Shown piece by piece: positions 8,627-19,260 of a DNA stretch of 64,000 nucleotides. Under the pieces are notes generated by a model. The model searched no databases. It had not been told where the DNA came from and saw only the letters and a list, made by a program, of their open reading frames with translations. A program made the position numbers and the translations under genes. Within the stretch, counting starts at the first letter, position 1. Each line of letters starts with the position of its first letter. The DNA is from Serratia marcescens (GTDB lineage Bacteria; Pseudomonadota; Gammaproteobacteria; Enterobacterales; Enterobacteriaceae), in contig JADMXW010000005.1 of the NCBI GenBank assembly GCA_015548865.1, forward strand, positions 62,001-126,000, read 5' to 3'.

Positions 8627-9376
8627 TTAGCCGGCGACAAATTCCGCGCCAATCAAATCTATCCGGTCTGTACAGATGCAGTCAACGCCCCAGGCCAGCA
8701 AATCGCGCGCGCGCGCCGGTGCGTTCACGGTATAGACCAAAATACGCAGCCCAGCCGCTTTCAGCAGCGCCACGCGTTGCGCATCCAGCAACTCATGGTT
8801 GAGGTGAATGGAGACGCAGCCGAGATCGCGCGTCAAACGCAGCCAGTCTTCTTCCCACTCATCCAGCAACAAGCCACGCGGCAGCGCAGGCACCGCCTGC
8901 TGTGCGGCTGCCAGTGCCTCAACAGAGAAAGAGGAGAGCAGTGGCTCAATCGGGTGGTCGCGCCACAGCTGTGCCGCCGCCTGCGCGACGGTACGGCCCG
9001 TAATGGTTTCTTGTCCGGTCGTGGGCTTGATCTCAATATTGGCCGCTAAACCATACTGCTTACAGCGTGCGGCCACCTCTGACAAAAGAGGTAAGCGCTC
9101 ACCAACAAATTGTTTGTTGTACCATCCCCCCGCATCCAGCCCTACCAGCTTGTCCCATGGTAAATCTCCCGCTACCCCCCAGCCGTTCGTGGTTCTCTCC
9201 AGTGTGTCATCATGCAGCAAAAAGATTTCTCCATCTTGAGAGAGCTTGGCATCAAACTCGATCATTCTATGCCCATGATGCGCACCCACATCGATGGCGG
9301 CCAGCGTGTTCTCCGGTGCCAATGCACCGCCGCCGCGGTGGGCGACAATCGCTGGGTAAGGCCACTGTTTTTCCAT
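8627..9376 (-). CDS. ugpQ: glycerophosphodiester phosphodiesterase UgpQ
   Basis: 249 residues. It hydrolyses glycerophosphodiesters to glycerol-3-phosphate and an alcohol, in the cytoplasm, on substrate delivered by the Ugp transporter. GDPD family motifs are intact: [13 protein letters not shown] at the N terminus (catalytic His), [11 protein letters not shown] (metal-binding Glu/Asp), [13 protein letters not shown] (second catalytic His) and NIEIKP. The start codon overlaps the ugpC stop by one base (TAATG), showing translational coupling as the last gene of ugpBAECQ. Confidence 0.96.
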   Translation of the reverse strand: MEKQWPYPAIVAHRGGGALAPENTLAAIDVGAHHGHRMIEFDAKLSQDGEIFLLHDDTLERTTNGWGVAGDLPWDKLVGLDAGGWYNKQFVGERLPLLSEVAARCKQYGLAANIEIKPTTGQETITGRTVAQAAAQLWRDHPIEPLLSSFSVEALAAAQQAVPALPRGLLLDEWEEDWLRLTRDLGCVSIHLNHELLDAQRVALLKAAGLRILVYTVNAPARARDLLAWGVDCICTDRIDLIGAEFVAG

Positions 9377-10449
9377 TATTCCACCCGCAATCCGCTTTCA
9401 GTATCAAAGAAATGCCACGCCTGCGGTGGCAGAGCCAACCACAAGGTGTCGCCGCGCGCCGGACAATGCTCATGAGAAAGGCGCACCACCACCCGTTGCT
9501 CTCCCCACACGCCATGCGCCAGATTATCCGCGCCCAGCAGTTCGAGAGTCGTCAGCAATAGCGGTATGCCACCCGCCTCACGCGTGGTCAACTGAATATG
9601 CTCCGGCCTGACGCCCAACGTCAATGCCTGTCCGCCCCATTCGGGCTTTGCCACCGGTAGTGGTAAGACAAACTCCGCACTGAACATAAACTGCGTGCCG
9701 TCATCGCTTACTCGCCCGGCCCACAGGTTCATGGCCGGAGAACCGATAAAACTGGCGACGAACAGCGAAGCCGGACGGCGATAAATTTCCGTCGGTGGCC
9801 CAATCTGTTCGGCAACCCCTTTGTTCATCACAATCACGCGCTCTGCCAGCGTCATGGCTTCCACCTGATCGTGTGTGACATACAAGCTAGTAGTACGCAA
9901 CCGCTGATGCAGTTGCTGAAGCTCAAGACGCATCTGCACACGCAGTTTAGCATCCAGGTTAGAGAGTGGTTCATCGAACAAAAATACCGCGGGCTCGCGC
10001 ACGATAGCGCGGCCCATGGCAACGCGCTGACGCTGCCCGCCTGAAAGCTCGCGCGGTTTACGCTGCAACAGTGGAATAAGCTCCAGAATGCGCGCGGCAT
10101 CTTCGACTCGCTGGCGAATCTGCGCCTTGCCAAAACCACGGATCTTCAAACCATAGGCCATGTTGTCATAGACACTCATGTGTGGGTACAGCGCGTAGTT
10201 CTGGAACACCATAGCAATGCCGCGATCTTTCGGTTCTCGCTCTGTCACCCGTTCGTCATTGATATAAATATCACCGCTGGTGGTGCGTTCTAATCCGGCT
10301 ACCATGCGCAGCAGTGTTGATTTCCCACAACCCGAAGGGCCGACCATCACCACAAATTCGCCATCCGCAACATCCAGATCGATGGGTTGAATCACCTGTG
10401 TTTTACCGTCATAGGATTTGGTGACGGCCTGAAGTTTTAAACCTGCCAT
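9376..10449 (-). CDS. ugpC: sn-glycerol-3-phosphate ABC importer, ATP-binding subunit UgpC
   Basis: 357 residues. A MalK-type ATPase has Walker [19 protein letters not shown], signature [16 protein letters not shown], Walker [17 protein letters not shown] and switch His in [14 protein letters not shown]-terminal regulatory TOBE-type domain follows ([12 protein letters not shown]). It powers UgpA/UgpE uptake. The product ends close to the ugpQ start, and it follows ugpE by 6 bp. Confidence 0.96.
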   Translation of the reverse strand: MAGLKLQAVTKSYDGKTQVIQPIDLDVADGEFVVMVGPSGCGKSTLLRMVAGLERTTSGDIYINDERVTEREPKDRGIAMVFQNYALYPHMSVYDNMAYGLKIRGFGKAQIRQRVEDAARILELIPLLQRKPRELSGGQRQRVAMGRAIVREPAVFLFDEPLSNLDAKLRVQMRLELQQLHQRLRTTSLYVTHDQVEAMTLAERVIVMNKGVAEQIGPPTEIYRRPASLFVASFIGSPAMNLWAGRVSDDGTQFMFSAEFVLPLPVAKPEWGGQALTLGVRPEHIQLTTREAGGIPLLLTTLELLGADNLAHGVWGEQRVVVRLSHEHCPARGDTLWLALPPQAWHFFDTESGLRVE

Positions 10450-10455
10450 ATTGTC

Positions 10456-11301
10456 TTATTTCTCACTATCCACCAGACCACGCACAAACCAGCGCTGCAT
10501 CAACAGCACCACCAACAGCGGCGGCAACAACGTCATCAACATCGCCGCCATCACATGGTTCCACTGAGTGGCGACATCGCCAGAGGCGATCATGCTTTTC
10601 AACCCCGCCACCGCGGTGCCAAGGTTTACGTCGTTAACGATCAGCAGCGGCCAGAGATACTGGTTCCAGCCGTAAATAAAGGTAATCACAAACAGCGCCG
10701 CCAGGTTGGTACGCGAGAGCGGCAACACCATATCGAAAAAGAAACGCATCGGACTGGCCCCATCAATGCGGGCCGCCTCCATCAACTCATCTGGTAACGT
10801 CATGAAAAACTGCCGAAACAGAAAGGTCGCGGTGGCCGAAGCCATCAGCGGCAGCGTCAAGCCAGTCATGCTGTCCGTCATATTCAAATGAGCGATCACT
10901 TCCACCGTCGGGAAAATACGCACTTCCACGGGGAGCATCAGCGTCAAAAAAATCATCCAGAAGAACAACGCACGACACGGGAAACGAAAGTAGACAATGG
11001 CGTAAGCGGACAGAATGGAGACGGTAATTTTGCCGAAGGTAATGGCTAACGCCATCACGGCGCTGTTAAATAGCATCTTACCGAACGGCGCGTTGTTCGA
11101 GCCGGCACCGTGGTGCCAGACATACACCAGGTTTTCCCACAGTTGTGTGCCGGGGATCAGCGACATCGGCGTTTGAAACACCGCCTGATTGTCCAGCGTG
11201 GCCGCCACTACGGCGACATAGAGCGGAAACAAAATGGCGAGGACGCCGATTACCAGCATCAAGTGGCTGAAGATATCCAGCCCGCGACGATTTTCTATCA
11301 T
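10456..11301 (-). CDS. ugpE: sn-glycerol-3-phosphate ABC importer, permease UgpE
   Basis: 281 residues with six membrane segments, the first at [20 protein letters not shown]. The cytoplasmic EAA loop that docks the ATPase is seen as [23 protein letters not shown]-like residues (positions 172-194). It pairs with UgpA to form the membrane channel. It is 11 bp downstream of ugpA and 6 bp upstream of ugpC. Confidence 0.95.
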   Translation of the reverse strand: MIENRRGLDIFSHLMLVIGVLAILFPLYVAVVAATLDNQAVFQTPMSLIPGTQLWENLVYVWHHGAGSNNAPFGKMLFNSAVMALAITFGKITVSILSAYAIVYFRFPCRALFFWMIFLTLMLPVEVRIFPTVEVIAHLNMTDSMTGLTLPLMASATATFLFRQFFMTLPDELMEAARIDGASPMRFFFDMVLPLSRTNLAALFVITFIYGWNQYLWPLLIVNDVNLGTAVAGLKSMIASGDVATQWNHVMAAMLMTLLPPLLVVLLMQRWFVRGLVDSEK

Positions 11302-11312
11302 CTGTGCGCCCC

Positions 11313-12194
11313 TTAGTAATTGACCTTGCGTTCCACAAAGCGGAACTGAAGGACTGTCAATCCAACGACCAGCAGCATCAACACCACCGACTGTGCCGCA
11401 GAGCTGGAGAGATCCAGGCCCGCGAACCCTTCGCGGTAGATTTTGAAAATCAGGGTAGTCGTGGACTGCATCGGCCCACCCGCCGTGGCGGCATCGATAA
11501 TGGGAAAGGTATCGAAAAAGGCATAAACCAGATTGACCACAAGCAGAAAGAAGCTGACGGGGGAAATCAGCGGCAGCACCAGATTGAAAAAACGGCGTAC
11601 CGGGCCTGCACCATCAATGGCTGCGGCTTCCACCAGAGAGCGCGGAATGGATTGCAGCGCTGCCAGGAAAAACAGAAAGTTATAACTTATTTGCTTCCAG
11701 ATAGACGCCAGCACCACCAGAAACATCGCCTGACCGCTATGGGTGGCGTGATTCCAGTCATAACCCCACTGACTTAATCCATAAGTGATTAGTCCGCCAG
11801 GGCTGAATAAAAACATCCATAGCGCAGCCGCTACCACCGGCGCCACCGCGTAAGGCAGGATAAACAGGGTTTGATAAAGGCGGCGACAGCGCAACACATA
11901 ATCCACCAATGCCGCCAACATCAACGACACGCCCATACCACATACCGTTACCAGAGAACTGAACACCATGGTGGTATAGAAGGCGTCCAGATAGTAACTG
12001 TCACTCATCAGATGGCGAAAATTCTCCAAACCAACAAACTCACTGGAGAGCCCAAAAGGATCAATTCGTTGCGTGGAATATAGCAATGCCTGACCGGCTG
12101 GCCAGATAAAAAAAACCACCGTGATAGCCAGCTGGGGAAAAACTAATGCATAGGGCAACCAGCTACGGCCAAATACAGGTTGGGATGACGTCAT
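11313..12194 (-). CDS. ugpA: sn-glycerol-3-phosphate ABC importer, permease UgpA
   Basis: 293 residues with six membrane segments ([20 protein letters not shown] first). The EAA loop reads [20 protein letters not shown]. It is the partner of UgpE. Unlike the other junctions in this operon, it is separated from ugpB by 281 bp holding a hairpin-rich repeat element, so the binding protein may be expressed more strongly than the membrane subunits. Confidence 0.95.
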   Translation of the reverse strand: MTSSQPVFGRSWLPYALVFPQLAITVVFFIWPAGQALLYSTQRIDPFGLSSEFVGLENFRHLMSDSYYLDAFYTTMVFSSLVTVCGMGVSLMLAALVDYVLRCRRLYQTLFILPYAVAPVVAAALWMFLFSPGGLITYGLSQWGYDWNHATHSGQAMFLVVLASIWKQISYNFLFFLAALQSIPRSLVEAAAIDGAGPVRRFFNLVLPLISPVSFFLLVVNLVYAFFDTFPIIDAATAGGPMQSTTTLIFKIYREGFAGLDLSSSAAQSVVLMLLVVGLTVLQFRFVERKVNY

Positions 12195-12299
12195 GCCACA
12201 TACTCAATCAAAGAAGGGGAAAACAGGGCAACAGATGTCGCCCTGAGGTTGCTGATAAACCCTTTTCTGCATGTCCGTGTTTCCCGGCGAATCACGACG

Positions 12300-12420
12300 A
12301 GGGGCCATTATGGGGTACATCCATGTACCCCACCCTACGGGCCAGCGCACACGCTGTTCAAATTTGCTCCAAGCAAATTTGTCGGCGGCTTACGCCGCTA
12401 CGACCCCATCGCCGTACTTC
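12300..12420. repeat. three-hairpin intergenic element in the ugpB-ugpA gap
   Basis: Three consecutive perfect inverted repeats are visible: TGGGGTACAT / ATGTACCCCA (12311-12332, 2-nt loop), CAAATTTGCT / AGCAAATTTG (12359-12381, 3-nt loop) and GCGGC / GCCGC (12385-12398). The stretch from about 12331 to 12365 is nearly identical, in reverse complement, to the first insertion inside the ERIC element at 54842-55103. It lies inside an operon between genes of unequal expected expression, so it may act as an RNA stabiliser or partial terminator. Confidence 0.6.
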
Positions 12421-12475
12421 ACCTAACAACGGACTTTGTCATCAGTCTGGAGACGACGAGAAAATGTCAGCAACC

Positions 12476-13807
12476 TTACTTGGTGGACTGCTCGAAGCGA
12501 CGCAACAGCACATTCCCACGCTCAACGGCCGTATCCAACGCTTGCTGCGGCGTTTTCTTACCGGTCCAGACGCTTTCCAGCTCTTCATCCACAATGGTAC
12601 GGATCTGCGGCATATTGCCTAAACGCAGCCCTTTGGTGAATGCCAACGGCGGCTTATTCAGCATCTGACGCGTCGCAATATCCGCACCGGGGTTCTTCTC
12701 ATAGAAACCCTGCTGCTTGGTCAACTCATAAGCGGCTGTGGTGATCGGCAGATAACCGGTCTTCTGGTGCCACTCAGCGGCCATTTCCGGCTGCGCCAAG
12801 AACTGCATAAATTGCGCAACGCCTTTATAAGTGGCGTCGTCTTTGCCGCCCATTACCCACAGGCTGGCGCCGCCGATAATGGCATTCTGCGGTGCATTCG
12901 GCACATCAGCGTCATACGGCATCATCCCCACACCATAATTGAATTTGGCGTGCGCACGGATATTGGCCAGTGAGCCGGACGATGCGGTAGTGATGGCACA
13001 ATCGCCGTTGTAGAACTTCTCAGTCGACTCATCCTTGCGACCGTAGTAGGTGAAGTCCCCTTTCTTGTTCATGTCCTGTAGCAACTGAATATGCTTGATT
13101 TGCGTAGGCTTGTTGAATTCCAGCACAGCATCCGTACCGTCAAACCCGTTATTCTTGCTCGCAATCGGCAGCGCGTGCCAGGCACTGAAATTTTCAATCT
13201 GAATCCAGCCCTGCCAACCACTGGCGTAGCCGCACTTCATGCCTGCCGCGCGCAGCTTGGCCGTATACTCTGCCATTTGCTGCCAGGTTTTCGGCGGCTG
13301 CTCTGGATCCAGTCCCGCTTTTTTGAACGCATCTTTGTTGTAATAGAGCACCGGCGTTGAGCTGTTGAATGGCTGTGACAGCAGGTGTCCCGTCTTCGCG
13401 TCAGCGTAGTAACCCGATACAGTCGGCACAAACACGCTTTCATCAAAATTGATCCCGGCATCTTTAAACACCTGATATACCGGTTTGATCGCCTTGCTCG
13501 CCATCATGGTGGCGGTGCCTACTTCATATACCTGAAGGATGGCAGGTGCATTGCCGGTACGATAAGCCGCAATCCCCGCCGCCAGGCTCTGCTCATAGTT
13601 GCCTTTGTATACCGGCACAATTTTGACATCGGGGTGCGATTGGTTAAAACGCGTCGCAAGTGAATCCACCGTTTTCCCCAATTCACCTTCCATCGAATGC
13701 CAGAAAGGGATCTCGGTAACCGCGTTAGCATTAGCCTGATACGCCAACGTCAGCGCCACTAGAACCGCCGCATTACACAGCGTCCGTGTATTAAGCGCGT
13801 TAAACAT
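12476..13807 (-). CDS. ugpB: sn-glycerol-3-phosphate periplasmic binding protein UgpB
   Basis: 443 residues from the ATG at 13807, which has AGGAG 6 bp upstream; a longer reading from 13843 lacks this and would bury the signal peptide. The signal is [20 protein letters not shown], cleaved near ANA. The mature protein begins [20 protein letters not shown], typical of UgpB, and has the extracellular solute-binding family 1 fold ([20 protein letters not shown]). It delivers glycerol-3-phosphate and glycerophosphodiesters to UgpAE. It is the first gene of the operon, under apparent PhoB control (see the sites upstream). Confidence 0.95.
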   Translation of the reverse strand: MFNALNTRTLCNAAVLVALTLAYQANANAVTEIPFWHSMEGELGKTVDSLATRFNQSHPDVKIVPVYKGNYEQSLAAGIAAYRTGNAPAILQVYEVGTATMMASKAIKPVYQVFKDAGINFDESVFVPTVSGYYADAKTGHLLSQPFNSSTPVLYYNKDAFKKAGLDPEQPPKTWQQMAEYTAKLRAAGMKCGYASGWQGWIQIENFSAWHALPIASKNNGFDGTDAVLEFNKPTQIKHIQLLQDMNKKGDFTYYGRKDESTEKFYNGDCAITTASSGSLANIRAHAKFNYGVGMMPYDADVPNAPQNAIIGGASLWVMGGKDDATYKGVAQFMQFLAQPEMAAEWHQKTGYLPITTAAYELTKQQGFYEKNPGADIATRQMLNKPPLAFTKGLRLGNMPQIRTIVDEELESVWTGKKTPQQALDTAVERGNVLLRRFEQSTK

Positions 13808-13885
13808 GCTTGTCTCCTGCCATAAAGGTGAGCACCTGTGCAAAGGGGTGCGTTTCTAAGTCGAGGGGTAACATGGCACGGGCCG

Positions 13886-13924
13886 ATGACAACAAGATAA
13901 CCAAACGATGACACCCGCATGACA
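13886..13924 (-). promoter_or_regulatory. tandem Pho boxes upstream of ugpB
   Basis: Read toward ugpB there are four half-sites at exact 11-bp spacing: TGTCAT, TGTCAT, GGTTAT, TGTCAT. This matches two adjacent PhoB boxes, whose known heptamers repeat every 11 bp. The block ends about 80 bp before the ugpB start codon, leaving room for a -10 near 13870. It implies induction by phosphate starvation, as known for ugp in E. coli. Confidence 0.75.
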
Positions 13925-13991
13925 CCCAGCCCGTAAAGCTCGCGTAGCAGAATGACTGACAAGATTTGTGGCTCAGGTCGTGAATCGGGAT

Positions 13992-14018
13992 AAATGTTTA
14001 CCGTTAGGGTGCCGATAC
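13992..14018 (+). promoter_or_regulatory. sigma-28 (FliA) flagellar-class promoter for the first chemoreceptor
   Basis: AAATGTTT, an 11-bp spacer, then GCCGATAC. The FliA consensus is TAAAGTTT-N11-GCCGATAA, so 6 of 8 and 7 of 8 positions match with the exact spacing. It points to the chemoreceptor at 14245, leaving a 5' leader of about 220 nt with no gene of its own. It is divergent from the ugp promoter. Confidence 0.6.
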
Positions 14019-14244
14019 CAAGGTAATCATCTGTTTTTTTTACTCATTAGCGCGTGAAATCACAAAGCTGGCGAATAATAAAGTAAATAAACCATTGATG
14101 ATGCAAGCATAAAGATAACTGTGCGTGCGTAACACCGTTCTCGCGAATGGACGCAATGAGCAATGCCAGGGTAACTCACCTCTTCTTATGCCGTGCAGAG
14201 GCGAACCAGCTTGACCGACAAACTCGAAAAAAAATGGGGAACAT

Positions 14245-15858
14245 ATGCAGCGCATACGCAACATCAAATTGGGAACGTTACTCGGCAGCGGATTCGCTGC
14301 CGTGATCATCATCGGCGTGCTGGTGGCAGGCTTTGGACGCATGCATCTCGCCGGTTTGGGCCAAACGACTGACAGCCTCGCCAAGCAGCATCTGAACAAC
14401 CTGTTTGTGTTACAGGAACTGAAAGATAACCTGAACGTCACTATCAAAGCCACACTGCGTATGCTGCTGATGACAGACAAAAAAGAACTCAGCGACAACC
14501 AGGCATTGATTGAAAAAACCAGTGCACAAAATGGCAAACTGATGGAGCAACTGGAGGCCAACCTGCATGCGAAAGAGGTGCGCGCTATTCTGAGTGAACT
14601 TCAGCAAAACCGTGTTGCCTTTGCCAAGTTGGGACGTGAGGCGATCGGTATGACCTTGACCGATCGTCAGGCAGAAGCTACCGTGCTGGTAAAAAATCAG
14701 TTGGAACCGGTGCAAACCGCCATGTTCGGCAACCTCAATACCATGATCAAACTGCAAAAGGATCTCACCGCGCAGATCGCCGCCAATGCCGTAGAAGAAG
14801 CAGAAGAAGATGGCAACAGCTTGTTGATTCTGGCGGCAATCTCCGCCTTATTGGCCGCCATCATCGCTTGGTTTATCACCCGCCATATCAAAAAGCTGCT
14901 GGGCGGCGAGCCGCTCTACGCCATGCAAGTGGTGCAAGAAATTGCGCAGGGTAATCTGGCTGTACCGGTAACGCTCGCCGATACAGATAACAGCAGCCTG
15001 CTGGCCGCCATGAACCATATGCGCGATAGCTTGAGCAAGCTGGTTATTCAGGTGCGGGAAAGCAGCGAATCTATCTCGACCGGCGCCAGTGAAATTGCCG
15101 CAGGCAGCACCGATCTCAGCCAACGTACCGAAGAGCAGGCCGCCAGCCTGCAACAAACGGCTGCCTCAATGGAGCAAATCAGCCAAACGCTGCGGCAAAA
15201 CACCGATACGATACGCTCAGCCACTGAACTTGCCAACACCACCAGCAGCAGCGCTGCCAAGGGTGGAGAGGCGGTAGGTAATATCGTGCGTACCATGACC
15301 GAAATTCGCGATAGTTCCCATAAAATCAGCGACATCATTACTGTGATAGACGGTATTGCCTTCCAGACCAACATTCTGGCCTTGAATGCCGCAGTAGAAG
15401 CCGCACGCGCAGGGGAACAAGGCCGTGGGTTCGCCGTGGTGGCTGGAGAAGTTCGTTCTCTGGCACAGCGCTCTGCGTCTGCGGCTAAAGAGATCAAAAC
15501 GCTGATTCAGGACAGCGTTAGCCGTGTTGAAACGGGCTCGAAGCTCGTGACTGATGCCGGAGAAACCATCGACGAATTGGTACGCCAGTCACGACATGTA
15601 GCGGATATGATTGATGAAATTGGTGTTGCCACCCAGGAGCAGGGTTCAGGCATACACCAGATCAATGATGCCATCACCCAATTGGATCAGGTTACTCAGC
15701 AAAATGCAGCATTGGTAGAGGAATCTAGCGGTGCGGCAGAGAGCCTGAACGATCAGGCGCGCCATCTGGTCGAGCTGATGAGCGCATTTCAAGTCGAGGG
15801 AGGGTCATTACACTACACGGCAACATCGCCTACCCGGCTGGTATTGGCGCACAAGTAA
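14245..15858 (+). CDS. methyl-accepting chemotaxis protein, four-helix-bundle sensor (first of tandem pair)
   Basis: 537 residues. Order: short cytoplasmic N terminus, TM1 (about 10-30), periplasmic four-helix-bundle sensor (about 35-190), TM2 ([20 protein letters not shown], about 192-212), HAMP ([20 protein letters not shown]) and the long coiled-coil signalling domain. The tip hairpin [20 protein letters not shown], which binds CheA/CheW, is intact. Gln/Glu methylation stretches flank it. The C terminus ends RLVLAHK, with no CheR/CheB tether pentapeptide. The ligand is unknown. GGGGA lies just upstream of the start. Confidence 0.93.
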   Translation: MQRIRNIKLGTLLGSGFAAVIIIGVLVAGFGRMHLAGLGQTTDSLAKQHLNNLFVLQELKDNLNVTIKATLRMLLMTDKKELSDNQALIEKTSAQNGKLMEQLEANLHAKEVRAILSELQQNRVAFAKLGREAIGMTLTDRQAEATVLVKNQLEPVQTAMFGNLNTMIKLQKDLTAQIAANAVEEAEEDGNSLLILAAISALLAAIIAWFITRHIKKLLGGEPLYAMQVVQEIAQGNLAVPVTLADTDNSSLLAAMNHMRDSLSKLVIQVRESSESISTGASEIAAGSTDLSQRTEEQAASLQQTAASMEQISQTLRQNTDTIRSATELANTTSSSAAKGGEAVGNIVRTMTEIRDSSHKISDIITVIDGIAFQTNILALNAAVEAARAGEQGRGFAVVAGEVRSLAQRSASAAKEIKTLIQDSVSRVETGSKLVTDAGETIDELVRQSRHVADMIDEIGVATQEQGSGIHQINDAITQLDQVTQQNAALVEESSGAAESLNDQARHLVELMSAFQVEGGSLHYTATSPTRLVLAHK

Positions 15859-16212
15859 TCTCACTTCGTTGACACGGTGCAGCAGGCACAATGGCCCACT
15901 GCACCGCCCCTTCTGAAAGTCACCTTCTTAACCAAAACCACGATACAGCCGCTCAATAAAAAAGCGCGTTTTTTGCTACTTTATATCGCAACTTATTAAG
16001 CAAAATTTATTGATATAAACTGCCAGTATAAAAATAAATTTTACTTAATACGGCATAATATGCCGATGTGATTAGACGAATCCCACAGATCCTCACTACT
16101 CTTTTTCGCTTTTTTCTTGCCCTTATATTACATCCCAACCTGCCAATAACGTCCTATGTAAGAAAGCCAAAATTCCGCCCCTCTCAGGAAGACAAAATGA
16201 CTAAGGACGCTT
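15859..16212 (+). other. AT-rich gap between the two chemoreceptor genes
   Basis: The first part has a loose hairpin (GGTGCAG 15876-15882 / CTGCACC 15899-15905). Further on, AT-rich DNA carries a perfect palindrome CGGCATA-A-TATGCCG (16051-16065) partly overlapping GCCGATGT (16062-16069). The latter resembles a FliA -10, but no matching -35 sits 11 bp upstream. The gap suggests the second receptor has its own promoter. Confidence 0.3.
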
Positions 16213-17865
16213 ATGCAATTTATAAAAAACATGAAGATTAGCACCATGCTGGGCACGGGCTTTGCGTCAGTGATTATCATCAGCCTGTGTGTGGCCATTC
16301 TCGGCCGCTCTCAACTGATATCATTGGGCAATGACATGGAACTGCTCGCGGATCGATCTCTCAATAATCTTCTACTTACTCAGGAATTAAAAACCGGATT
16401 TGATGCTGTCGCCCGTTCAGTGCGCAATATGGCGCTCTATCAAGACCATGAACGTAAACTAGAAGAGAAGCAGGTGATTGATACTACGATTGCCCGTAAT
16501 ACCGAACTGTTGGAGAAGCTCAATGAGCGCGCTAATCTCCCTGCTGGAAAAGCGTTATTGGCCCAATTAGCCAACCTTCGCCCAGCATATATGAGTGCGG
16601 TGAAAGACGCGATAACCCGGGAACTCAGCGATAACCCAGAAGAAAAAATGATGCTGGACGATATGCGCCGCACACAGTTACCGGTGTTCGAAACGCTGGA
16701 CGATATGATTGATCTGCAAAAAAATCAGGCGATAAAGCTCGCTAAAAAAGCCATGACACAGGCCAATAATGGCGGAAACCTGATGTTGATTCTGGCACTA
16801 CTGGCAACCGGATTGGGTGCACTGATCGCGTTCCTGATAGCCTATACCCTGAGAAAACAGCTTGGTGGAGAGCCAGCCTACGCAACCATTATTACCCAGC
16901 AAGTCGCTCAAGGCGATTTAGCCACAGCAATTACCTTGCGGGCTAACGACAGCAACAGCATGTTGGCTGCCATGAACACCATGCGTAACAGTCTGAGCGC
17001 CATGGTGGAGCAAGTGCGACAAAGTAGCGAGTCCATCGCGACCGGCTCCAGCGAGATTGCCGCTGGTAGCACCGATCTGAGTCAACGAACGGAAGAACAG
17101 GCGGCTAATTTGCAGCAAACCGCAGCGGCGATGGAAGAAATAAGTCAGGCGGTGCGTCAAAACGCTGATGCGGTGCACAGTGCTGCGCAGCTCGCCAATC
17201 AGGCCAGTGCCACGGCAGCTAAAGGCGGAGAAGCCGTTAACCAGATAGTGGCAACCATGAAGGCCATTACCGCAAGTTCCAGCCAAATCAGTGATATCAT
17301 CGGTGTAATTGATGGCATTGCCTTTCAAACCAACATTCTGGCGCTGAACGCCGCCGTCGAGGCTGCCCGAGCTGGCGAGCAAGGGCGCGGTTTTGCCGTG
17401 GTTGCAGGTGAGGTTCGTTCGCTGGCACAGCGTTCCGCTTCCGCCGCTAAGGAAATCAAGACACTTATCCATAACAGCGTAGAAACCGTCGATGCAGGTT
17501 CTACGCTGGTTGAGGAGACGGGCAGCACGATTGCGGCGCTGGTTGCTCAGGCCAGTGAAGTCGCCCACCTGATCGCCACCATCGGAGGGACGACACGGGA
17601 GCAAGAGTCAGGCATTGAGCAAGTTCACAGTGCGATCAATCAGCTCGATCGCGTGACACAGCAAAATGCCGCGTTGGTCGAACAATCTGCCAGCGCGGCT
17701 GGGAGCCTGAGCGATCAGGCTGCCCACCTGGTATCACTGATGCAAATGTTTCGCATTGCCTCAAACGATAAGGCATTGCCGCCCCACGCAATCCCCCAAA
17801 GAACGCCCCCAGAGCGCGTACTCCCGCTACAACAGAATAGCCGGGAAAACTGGACACAATTTTAG
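16213..17865 (+). CDS. methyl-accepting chemotaxis protein, four-helix-bundle sensor (second of tandem pair)
   Basis: 550 residues with the same architecture as its neighbour: TM1 (about 12-32), a four-helix periplasmic sensor, TM2 ([19 protein letters not shown]), HAMP ([18 protein letters not shown]) and a signalling domain with the same CheA/CheW tip. The signalling halves are nearly identical while the sensor halves differ, as expected for a duplicated receptor that has changed ligand. The C terminus ends [14 protein letters not shown] fits the xWxxF tether that recruits CheR and CheB, which the first copy lacks. The start at 16213 follows AAGGA by 5-6 bp. Confidence 0.93.
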   Translation: MQFIKNMKISTMLGTGFASVIIISLCVAILGRSQLISLGNDMELLADRSLNNLLLTQELKTGFDAVARSVRNMALYQDHERKLEEKQVIDTTIARNTELLEKLNERANLPAGKALLAQLANLRPAYMSAVKDAITRELSDNPEEKMMLDDMRRTQLPVFETLDDMIDLQKNQAIKLAKKAMTQANNGGNLMLILALLATGLGALIAFLIAYTLRKQLGGEPAYATIITQQVAQGDLATAITLRANDSNSMLAAMNTMRNSLSAMVEQVRQSSESIATGSSEIAAGSTDLSQRTEEQAANLQQTAAAMEEISQAVRQNADAVHSAAQLANQASATAAKGGEAVNQIVATMKAITASSSQISDIIGVIDGIAFQTNILALNAAVEAARAGEQGRGFAVVAGEVRSLAQRSASAAKEIKTLIHNSVETVDAGSTLVEETGSTIAALVAQASEVAHLIATIGGTTREQESGIEQVHSAINQLDRVTQQNAALVEQSASAAGSLSDQAAHLVSLMQMFRIASNDKALPPHAIPQRTPPERVLPLQQNSRENWTQF

Positions 17866-17871
17866 CGAACA

Positions 17872-17895
17872 GGCTCCCAGGCTGCTCTGGGAGCC
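17872..17895. terminator. terminator hairpin between chemoreceptor and aminotransferase genes
   Basis: GGCTCCCAG / CTGGGAGCC, a perfect 9-bp stem with a 6-nt loop, just after the chemoreceptor stop and before the convergent aminotransferase end. It may serve both strands. Confidence 0.65.
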
Positions 17896-17972
17896 ATCTT
17901 ATGCGTAAACGTGCCCCCCTACAGGGAAACGCATCCCTTCTACCAGAGGTTTCGGCCGCAAAGAGATGATTT

Positions 17973-19166
17973 TCAGAGCGCGCGTTTAAGGCGAGCAACC
18001 GCCTCGTGCATCTGCTCATCCGTTGCGGTGGCAAATGAGAAACGCAGCGTGGCGTAATCAGGCCGCTCTGGGAAGAAAAACTCACCCGGCACGAACACCA
18101 CGCCCTGTTCCAGCGTTTTTTCCAGCCACTGCGTGGTGTTGAACGGCTCGCGGAAGCGCGCCCACAGGAACATACCGCCTTTAGGTTTATTGAAGGTGAT
18201 CACACCGCCCAGCTCTTGCTCAATCAGCGATCCCAGCAGTTCACCTTTATGCTTGTAGGCTTCGCGAATCTTGTCGATTTGGGTCGGTAAACGCCCCGAT
18301 GCCAGATAGTATTCCGCGATGGTTTGCGACAGCGAGCTGGCATGCAAATCCGCCGCCTGTTTGATGACCGCCACTTTGTGCAGCAGCCATTCAGGCAGGA
18401 TAGCCCAGCCGAGGCGCAGGCCCGGAGCCAAAATCTTTGAGAAGGTGGAGGTGTAGATCACCGCATCGTTGTGACCCAGCATCTCTTGCCCGAGCTGGAA
18501 CAGCGTCGGATTGCGCTCATCGGTGAAACGCAACTCTCCATACGGGTCATCTTCAATGATAACAAAGCCATAGCGATCGGCCAGCGTAATCAGTTGGCGG
18601 CGGCGCGCTTCATTTAGCACCACACCGCTTGGGTTACCAAAGTTCGGCACCAGATAGACCGCTTTGATACGCTGGGTGTGTAGCAGCGTTTCCAGCTCAT
18701 CCACCACCATGCCGTCTTTGTCGGATGCAACTGACATTACGCGCGCTTCCGCCAGTTCCAGCGTTTGCAGTGCCGCCAGATAGGTCGGGCGTTCCACCAC
18801 CACCACGTCATTCGGGTCAATCAGCGAACGCATCACCAGATCCAGCGCCTGCTGTGAGCCTGCCGTAACCACCATTTCATCGGCGTGGGTTTTCACACCG
18901 CGTAGAGCGCACAGTTCAGCAATACGCACACGCAGCGTATCGCTGCCTTCCGTCAAACCGTATTGAAACGCGTTTTTCGGCTGCTCGGTAATCGCACGCT
19001 GCGTCGCCTGGTTCAATCCTTCAAAATCGAACAAGGCATCTGAAGGAATACCCCCAGCCAGAGAAATCACATGATCCATCTTGCTGTGTTTCAACAATTC
19101 CCGAATCGCCGAGCTTTTTAGTCTCGCCATACGCTGAGACAGTAATCCTTCCGTTGCCATTTTCAT
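17973..19166 (-). CDS. PLP-dependent aminotransferase, fold type I (MocR/2-aminoadipate aminotransferase-like)
   Basis: 397 residues (391 if the second Met at 19160 is the start; AAGAG is better placed for that one). Features: SLAGGIPSDALFDFEGL near the N terminus, YGLTEGSDTLRVRIAE, VTAGSQQALDLVMRSLI (cofactor phosphate), VPNFGNPSGVVL, EDDPYGELRF and the Schiff-base Lys in YTSTFSKILAPGLRLGW. C-terminal MFLWARF and RFSFA complete the pattern. Relatives use 2-aminoadipate, aromatic or branched-chain amino acids. It lies 94 bp downstream of livF in the same direction, so a role in branched-chain or aromatic amino acid catabolism after uptake is likely but not proven. Confidence 0.88.
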   Translation of the reverse strand: MKMATEGLLSQRMARLKSSAIRELLKHSKMDHVISLAGGIPSDALFDFEGLNQATQRAITEQPKNAFQYGLTEGSDTLRVRIAELCALRGVKTHADEMVVTAGSQQALDLVMRSLIDPNDVVVVERPTYLAALQTLELAEARVMSVASDKDGMVVDELETLLHTQRIKAVYLVPNFGNPSGVVLNEARRRQLITLADRYGFVIIEDDPYGELRFTDERNPTLFQLGQEMLGHNDAVIYTSTFSKILAPGLRLGWAILPEWLLHKVAVIKQAADLHASSLSQTIAEYYLASGRLPTQIDKIREAYKHKGELLGSLIEQELGGVITFNKPKGGMFLWARFREPFNTTQWLEKTLEQGVVFVPGEFFFPERPDYATLRFSFATATDEQMHEAVARLKRAL

Positions 19167-19191
19167 TCTCTTGATTCATCAGATAACACGA

Positions 19192-19213
19192 TGGGCCAGA
19201 CATCGCTGGCCCA
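19192..19213 (-). terminator. hairpin between livF and the aminotransferase gene
   Basis: TGGGCCAG / CTGGCCCA, a perfect 8-bp stem with a 6-nt loop. No T-run follows on the minus strand, so it more likely trims or attenuates than fully terminates. Confidence 0.4.
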
Positions 19214-19260
19214 CCCATACGCTACGATTGCCGCCCTATGACCGTTCGCTGAGACAGTGA

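Noticed and set aside
16043-16069. Possible sigma-28 promoter for the second chemoreceptor (GCCGATGT)
   Set aside because: The sequence 11 bp upstream (ACTTAATA) does not resemble TAAAGTTT.
16197-16241. 14-codon ORF overlapping the second chemoreceptor start
   Set aside because: It has AGGA upstream but no attenuator-like features; more likely chance than a leader peptide.
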